This document shows positions 60,841 to 64,000 of a DNA stretch of 64,000 bases, piece by piece. Source of the stretch: Streptomyces abyssalis (GTDB lineage Bacteria; Actinomycetota; Actinomycetes; Streptomycetales; Streptomycetaceae); NCBI RefSeq assembly GCF_001751365.1, contig NZ_LJGT01000037.1:62001-126000 (forward strand), read 5' to 3'. How positions within the stretch are numbered: the first letter of the stretch is position 1; each line of letters begins with the position of its first letter. The notes beneath the pieces are model-generated. The model was given only the letters and a program-made list of their open reading frames with translations. It had not been told where the DNA came from and made no database searches. Both the position numbers and the translations under genes were made by a program.

Positions 60841-61620
60841 ATGCGTATCGCGACCTGGAACGTGAATTCCGTCGGGGCCCGACTGCCGCGGCTGCTGGAG
60901 TGGCTGGAGTCCGCCGGCCCGGATGTGGTCTGCCTCCAGGAGCTGAAGTGCTCCGCCGAGGCGTTCCCCGCCGCCGAAGTCGAGGCGCTGGGTTACGAGT
61001 CGCTGGTCAACGGCGACGGCCGGTGGAACGGGGTCGCCGTGCTCTCCCGCGTCGGCCTCGCCGACACCGTCCTCGGCCTGACCGAGGGCCCGGCGTACGA
61101 GGGCGGCCAGGAGTCCCGGGCGGCTGCCGCCACCTGTGGCGGCGTGCGCGTGTGGTCGGTGTACGTGCCCAACGGCCGCGAGGTCGGCCACCCGCACTAC
61201 GACTACAAGCTGCGGTGGCTGGAGGCGCTCCGCCTCACCGCACGGCACGAGGTCTCCGGCGACCTCCCCTTCGCGATACTGGGCGACTACAACATCGCCC
61301 CGGCTGACGAGGACGTCTACGACCGGGCAGAGTTCGAGGGCTCCACGCACGTCACCGAGCCGGAGCGCGCCGCCCTGAAGGCGCTGCGCGAGGAGGGTCT
61401 GACGGACGTGATGCCGCGCCCCCTGAAGTACGACCACCCATACACGTACTGGGACTACCGGCAGTTGTGCTTCCCCAAGAACAGGGGCATGCGCATCGAC
61501 CTGGTCTACGGGAACGCCCCCTTCGCGGCGGCCGTCAAGGACGCCTACGTCGACCGCGAGGCGCGGAAGGGCAAGGGAGCCTCCGACCACGCCCCGGTCG
61601 TCGTCGACCTCGAGGTCTGA
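60841..61620 (+). CDS. xth: Exodeoxyribonuclease III
   Basis: A 259-residue AP endonuclease/exonuclease of the exonuclease III family, acting in base-excision repair. The motifs are in order: MRIATWNVNSVGARLPRLLEWL, DVVCLQELKC (metal Glu), VYVPNGREVGHPHYDYKLRWL (catalytic Tyr), AILGDYNIAPADEDVYD (Asp/Asn) and KGASDHAPVVVDLEV (final Asp-His). TAGATT (60828-60833) lies seven bases before the ATG, again suggesting little or no leader. The gene is conserved in Streptomyces; the repair role follows from the family. Confidence 0.96.
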   Translation: MRIATWNVNSVGARLPRLLEWLESAGPDVVCLQELKCSAEAFPAAEVEALGYESLVNGDGRWNGVAVLSRVGLADTVLGLTEGPAYEGGQESRAAAATCGGVRVWSVYVPNGREVGHPHYDYKLRWLEALRLTARHEVSGDLPFAILGDYNIAPADEDVYDRAEFEGSTHVTEPERAALKALREEGLTDVMPRPLKYDHPYTYWDYRQLCFPKNRGMRIDLVYGNAPFAAAVKDAYVDREARKGKGASDHAPVVVDLEV

Positions 61621-61719
61621 CTCGGCGGGGTCCGGGCGGCCGACCGCCGCTCCTGCACCCCGCTCCGGGCCCGGGCGGGGCGGCGCCCAGCCCCCGGCAC
61701 CCCGCCCACTGCACCCCGC

Positions 61720-63528
61720 CTACGGCACCAGCTTCTTCAGCTCCACCGAGTCCGCCATCGCCTTCAACCCCGCGTCGCCCGGGTGCAGATGGTCCCCGCT
61801 GTCGTAGGCGGGCAGCATCCGCTGGGGGCGTGCCGGGTCCCGTACGACGGCGTCGAAGTCGAGCACCGCGTCGAACGTGCCCTTGCTGTCGCGTACGAAG
61901 GCGTTGACGGCGCTGCGCTTGGCGTCCACTTCGGGGAAGCAGTCCTTGTAGCCCTCACAGGGCGTCAGGGTGGCGCCTACGACCCGCAGTCCGCGTTCGT
62001 GGGCCCGCCGCGCGATCTCCTTCAGGCCCGCGATGACCTCCTCGGGCGTCGCGCCCCACCGCACGTCGTTGATGCCCTCGAAGACGACGACGGTGTGTGC
62101 GTTCGTCTGCGCCAGCACGTCGCGTTCGAGCCGGTGCACGGCGCTGACGCCGCCCGTGTCGTCGCTGATCCCGTCGCCGGGATAGCGGTCGGAGACGACG
62201 CGGTTCGCGGAGATGCCCTGGTTGAGCACCCCGTAACGCGGCACTTCCTGCTGTGCGCGCAGCCGCCGCGACAGCACGTCCGGCCAGCGGCGGTTGGCGC
62301 CGGGCGTGGAGCGCACACCGTCGGTGATGGAGTCGCCGAACGCGACGACGGAGCCCGGGCCGCCCCGCACGTCGACGGCCGTGAGGAAGGGCCAGACCTC
62401 CAACGAGCCGGTGAACGCGCTGCCTTCCGTGTCTCCTGTCCGGTCGCCGCTGCCCTTCCCGCTGACGTAGCTGCGCTGGCTGGTCGCGCTGTGCACCGGG
62501 GCGGCCGCGACCGGGTCCGGCAGGTGGAGGCTCACCAGCAGATTGGTGCCGGAGGGCACCTGGAAGCCGACGGGGTCGCTGACGGCGCTCGTGCCCGCGG
62601 GCATCACCACGCCGTCACGTCCCCCGAACTGCAGCCGCACCGGCCGGCCCCGCCCTGTCGCGCCCTCGCGCTGTACGACGACCGACGCGTGGCCGATCTC
62701 GACGGGGCCGGAGGCGAAGGTGTTCGCCAGCTTGATCCGCGTACGGGAACCGCCGGCGGAGGTGTGCACGACGAGCCGGAGGGTCTGGTTCTCCCAGGGG
62801 CCGACGGTGGTGTAGCCGGCGGTGCTCGTCGTCCAGCTTCCCGTCCAGGAGGACTCCTCGCGCCGGACGGACGCGGCGAAGACGTGCAGATCGCTCGTGG
62901 AGCCCGGGTCACGGGGCAGCGTGATGGAGCGGATGCGGCGGTCCTCGTGCACCGGCACCGTCACCGCGTACAGCTTGGCCTTCTCGGTGAGGGGGCCGCC
63001 GGAGCGGGTGTTGACCTTCGGCAGCGCCACGGCCTTCGTGGCGAGGGGGCCGCCGCGCCAGTCGGGCGCGGAGAGCGAATAGGCGGACGTGGAGCCGTCC
63101 CAGTAGCGGACGGTTCCGGTCCCGGTGACGTCCGTGCCGGGGGCGCCGCGCGATGTGCCCGCCACCAGCAGCGAGATGGCGTTGCCCGTTCCGCTCAGCC
63201 GCACCTGCTGTCCGTCGGCGGTCACGTTGTCGGGCCTGCCGGGCCGGGTGTGCGGCCAGCGCAGCGAGGCGGAGTCGAGTCCGAGAAGCCGGCCGGGATT
63301 CCAGCCGGCGGCGCGCAGGTCCTGTGCGGACAGGGAGTTGCCCGCCCCGTCGAAGTCGGCCTCACCGGGGCGTGCGTCGTCGCTCACCGCCCGGTTGTCG
63401 AAGAGCCGCTCCAAGGGGAGCGGCTCGGTGGTGTCCGTCGCTGTGCGGCTCTCCGCGACGGCGACCGCGGGGGTCCCCGCGGCGGTCAGGAGGATCATGA
63501 GGGGAACGTTCCACAGACGTCCGCGCAC
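61720..63528 (-). CDS. Secreted SGNH/GDSL hydrolase
   Basis: A 602-residue exported esterase-like protein from the GTG at 63528 (AGAGAGGA upstream). A signal peptide (MRGRLWNVPLMILLTAAGTPAVAVAES) precedes about 380 residues of beta-rich sequence including VTVPVHEDRRIRSITLPRDPGSTSDLHVFAASVR and SGGPLTEKAKLY. The SGNH domain has VVAFGDSITDGVRS (nucleophile Ser), NQGISANRV (Gly), VVVFEGINDVRWG (Asn) and YDSGDHLHPGDAG (Asp-x-x-His). A paired Cys (PCEGYKDCF) is probably a disulfide. The family includes lipases and carbohydrate deacetylases; given the long beta-rich N-terminus, polysaccharide de-esterification is plausible but unproven. Confidence 0.92.
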   Translation of the reverse strand: MRGRLWNVPLMILLTAAGTPAVAVAESRTATDTTEPLPLERLFDNRAVSDDARPGEADFDGAGNSLSAQDLRAAGWNPGRLLGLDSASLRWPHTRPGRPDNVTADGQQVRLSGTGNAISLLVAGTSRGAPGTDVTGTGTVRYWDGSTSAYSLSAPDWRGGPLATKAVALPKVNTRSGGPLTEKAKLYAVTVPVHEDRRIRSITLPRDPGSTSDLHVFAASVRREESSWTGSWTTSTAGYTTVGPWENQTLRLVVHTSAGGSRTRIKLANTFASGPVEIGHASVVVQREGATGRGRPVRLQFGGRDGVVMPAGTSAVSDPVGFQVPSGTNLLVSLHLPDPVAAAPVHSATSQRSYVSGKGSGDRTGDTEGSAFTGSLEVWPFLTAVDVRGGPGSVVAFGDSITDGVRSTPGANRRWPDVLSRRLRAQQEVPRYGVLNQGISANRVVSDRYPGDGISDDTGGVSAVHRLERDVLAQTNAHTVVVFEGINDVRWGATPEEVIAGLKEIARRAHERGLRVVGATLTPCEGYKDCFPEVDAKRSAVNAFVRDSKGTFDAVLDFDAVVRDPARPQRMLPAYDSGDHLHPGDAGLKAMADSVELKKLVP

Positions 63529-63725
63529 GCCGACTGTCCTCTCTCTCGTCCGGCACCAACACCCGCTCCTCGCACCCCGATTCGAACGAGGCCCGGTGAA
63601 GGTAGAGAGACGGCAAAGCGGCGTCAAGGTGTCCGGTCGGGACACTGACCGTTTTTTCCGCACCCCTGCCCGATGCACAGCGTGCCTGTGGTGCGGGCCC
63701 ATGTGGGGATGCCACCCTGACCCGT

Positions 63726-64000
63726 ATGAACATCCCCTTCCTGGACAACTGGCGTAAGAGGCACGAGGAGGCGCAGAGCGCGTCGCTCGCGGACGCGGTG
63801 TCCAGCGACCCCGAGGGCGCCGCCCAGCTCCTCTCGGAATGCGAACTGCTGCGGAACCAGGCCGAGGACGCGGGGGTCGAACTCGACGACTCCGCCGAGT
63901 CGTTGTCCGCGCTCGACCAGCTCCTGCCGCGCTGGCGCGAGGACCCGGAGGTCGCTCCCTGGCTCGGCAGCGACGCGGGCCTGTACCTGGGCACGGTCCT
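63726..64000 (+). CDS. DUF6278-like protein, 5' part (runs off the window)
   Basis: The first 91 residues of a protein that continues beyond the right edge: MNIPFLDNWRKRHEEAQSASLADAVSS, LLSECELLRNQAEDAGVELDDSAESLSALDQLLPRWREDPEVAPWLGSDAGLYLGTV. This matches the start of small conserved Streptomyces proteins that I would place in DUF6278. No signal peptide. Function unknown. It is divergent from the GDSL gene across about 200 bases that include an AT-rich stretch near 63650. Confidence 0.75.
   Translation, partial: MNIPFLDNWRKRHEEAQSASLADAVSSDPEGAAQLLSECELLRNQAEDAGVELDDSAESLSALDQLLPRWREDPEVAPWLGSDAGLYLGTV

Noticed and set aside
63558-63600. tRNA-like T-arm on the minus strand (CCTCG-TTCGAAT-CGGGG)
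   Set aside because: The T-stem pairs, but the expected acceptor partner and D and anticodon arms are absent upstream, and the position is inside the leader of the GDSL gene. Chance or, at most, a tiny tRNA fragment.

Overview
The window is a Streptomyces-type actinobacterial chromosome segment. GC content is very high, many genes start with GTG or TTG, and many promoters are leaderless. The gene content fits as well: a SARP-NB-ARC-TPR regulator, carbohydrate ABC transporters without their own ATPase, DUF1996 and CBM2 exported proteins, and Ser/Thr kinases with C-terminal PQQ-like propellers. I see no rRNA, tRNA, CRISPR array or intact transposon. The only mobile DNA recognised is a short decayed IS30-type transposase tail near 50 kb.

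Layout. 1-2 kb: the end of a NarL-type two-component system and a LysE exporter. 2.1-9.8 kb: a urate module with a fused OHCU decarboxylase/HIU hydrolase, uricase, 8-oxoguanine deaminase and an NCS2 permease, followed by an XRE regulator and an AzgA-type purine permease. 9.9-16.8 kb: mixed genes (phosphoesterase, Tat-exported esterase, membrane protein, glycolipid-binding-like protein, MerR regulator, GNAT, dGTPase). 16.9-19.5 kb: malate synthase and a MobA-like nucleotidyltransferase. 19.8-28.5 kb: a small conserved protein, DUF1996 and CBM2 proteins, a pseudokinase and two membrane Ser/Thr kinases with PQQ-like propellers. 28.5-32.1 kb: AllR (IclR family), allantoinase and allantoicase, then a secreted RNase Sa homologue. 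32.6-42.4 kb: a beta-glucan/beta-glucoside locus (GH30, GH1, two permeases, binding lipoprotein, ROK regulator) followed by KDG kinase and KDPG aldolase. 42.7-49 kb: GNAT, methyltransferase, two VOC proteins and the large SARP regulator. 49.3-50.1 kb: an octapeptide-repeat SH3-like secreted protein and the IS30 relic. 50.1-58.3 kb: a Gfo/Idh/MocA dehydrogenase, GntR regulator, two tandem binding lipoproteins, ABC permease and ATPase, ROK sugar kinase and a membrane protein. 58.3-64 kb: PcaDC fusion, MBL-fold protein, exonuclease III, GDSL hydrolase and a partial DUF6278-like gene.

How the genes connect. Nearly the whole route 8-oxoguanine -> urate -> HIU -> OHCU -> allantoin -> allantoate -> ureidoglycolate -> glyoxylate -> malate is encoded here in scattered units. 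Only the ureidoglycolate step was not seen. A 15-bp motif TTCC-N5-GCGGAA lies between the -35 and -10 of the malate synthase promoter and occurs in tandem in the allR/allB intergenic region. A second palindrome, TCAACA-N3-TGTTGA, is shared by the urate operon and allB promoters. The two sugar loci each carry their own repeated operator: a 9-bp inverted repeat between the GH/ABC operon and its ROK regulator, and four TTGT(C/T)CGGACAA-like boxes around the GntR/dehydrogenase/ABC promoters. The less familiar parts are the pseudokinase/propeller-kinase/CBM2 cluster, the fused allantoin-synthase-like enzyme and the octapeptide-repeat protein.
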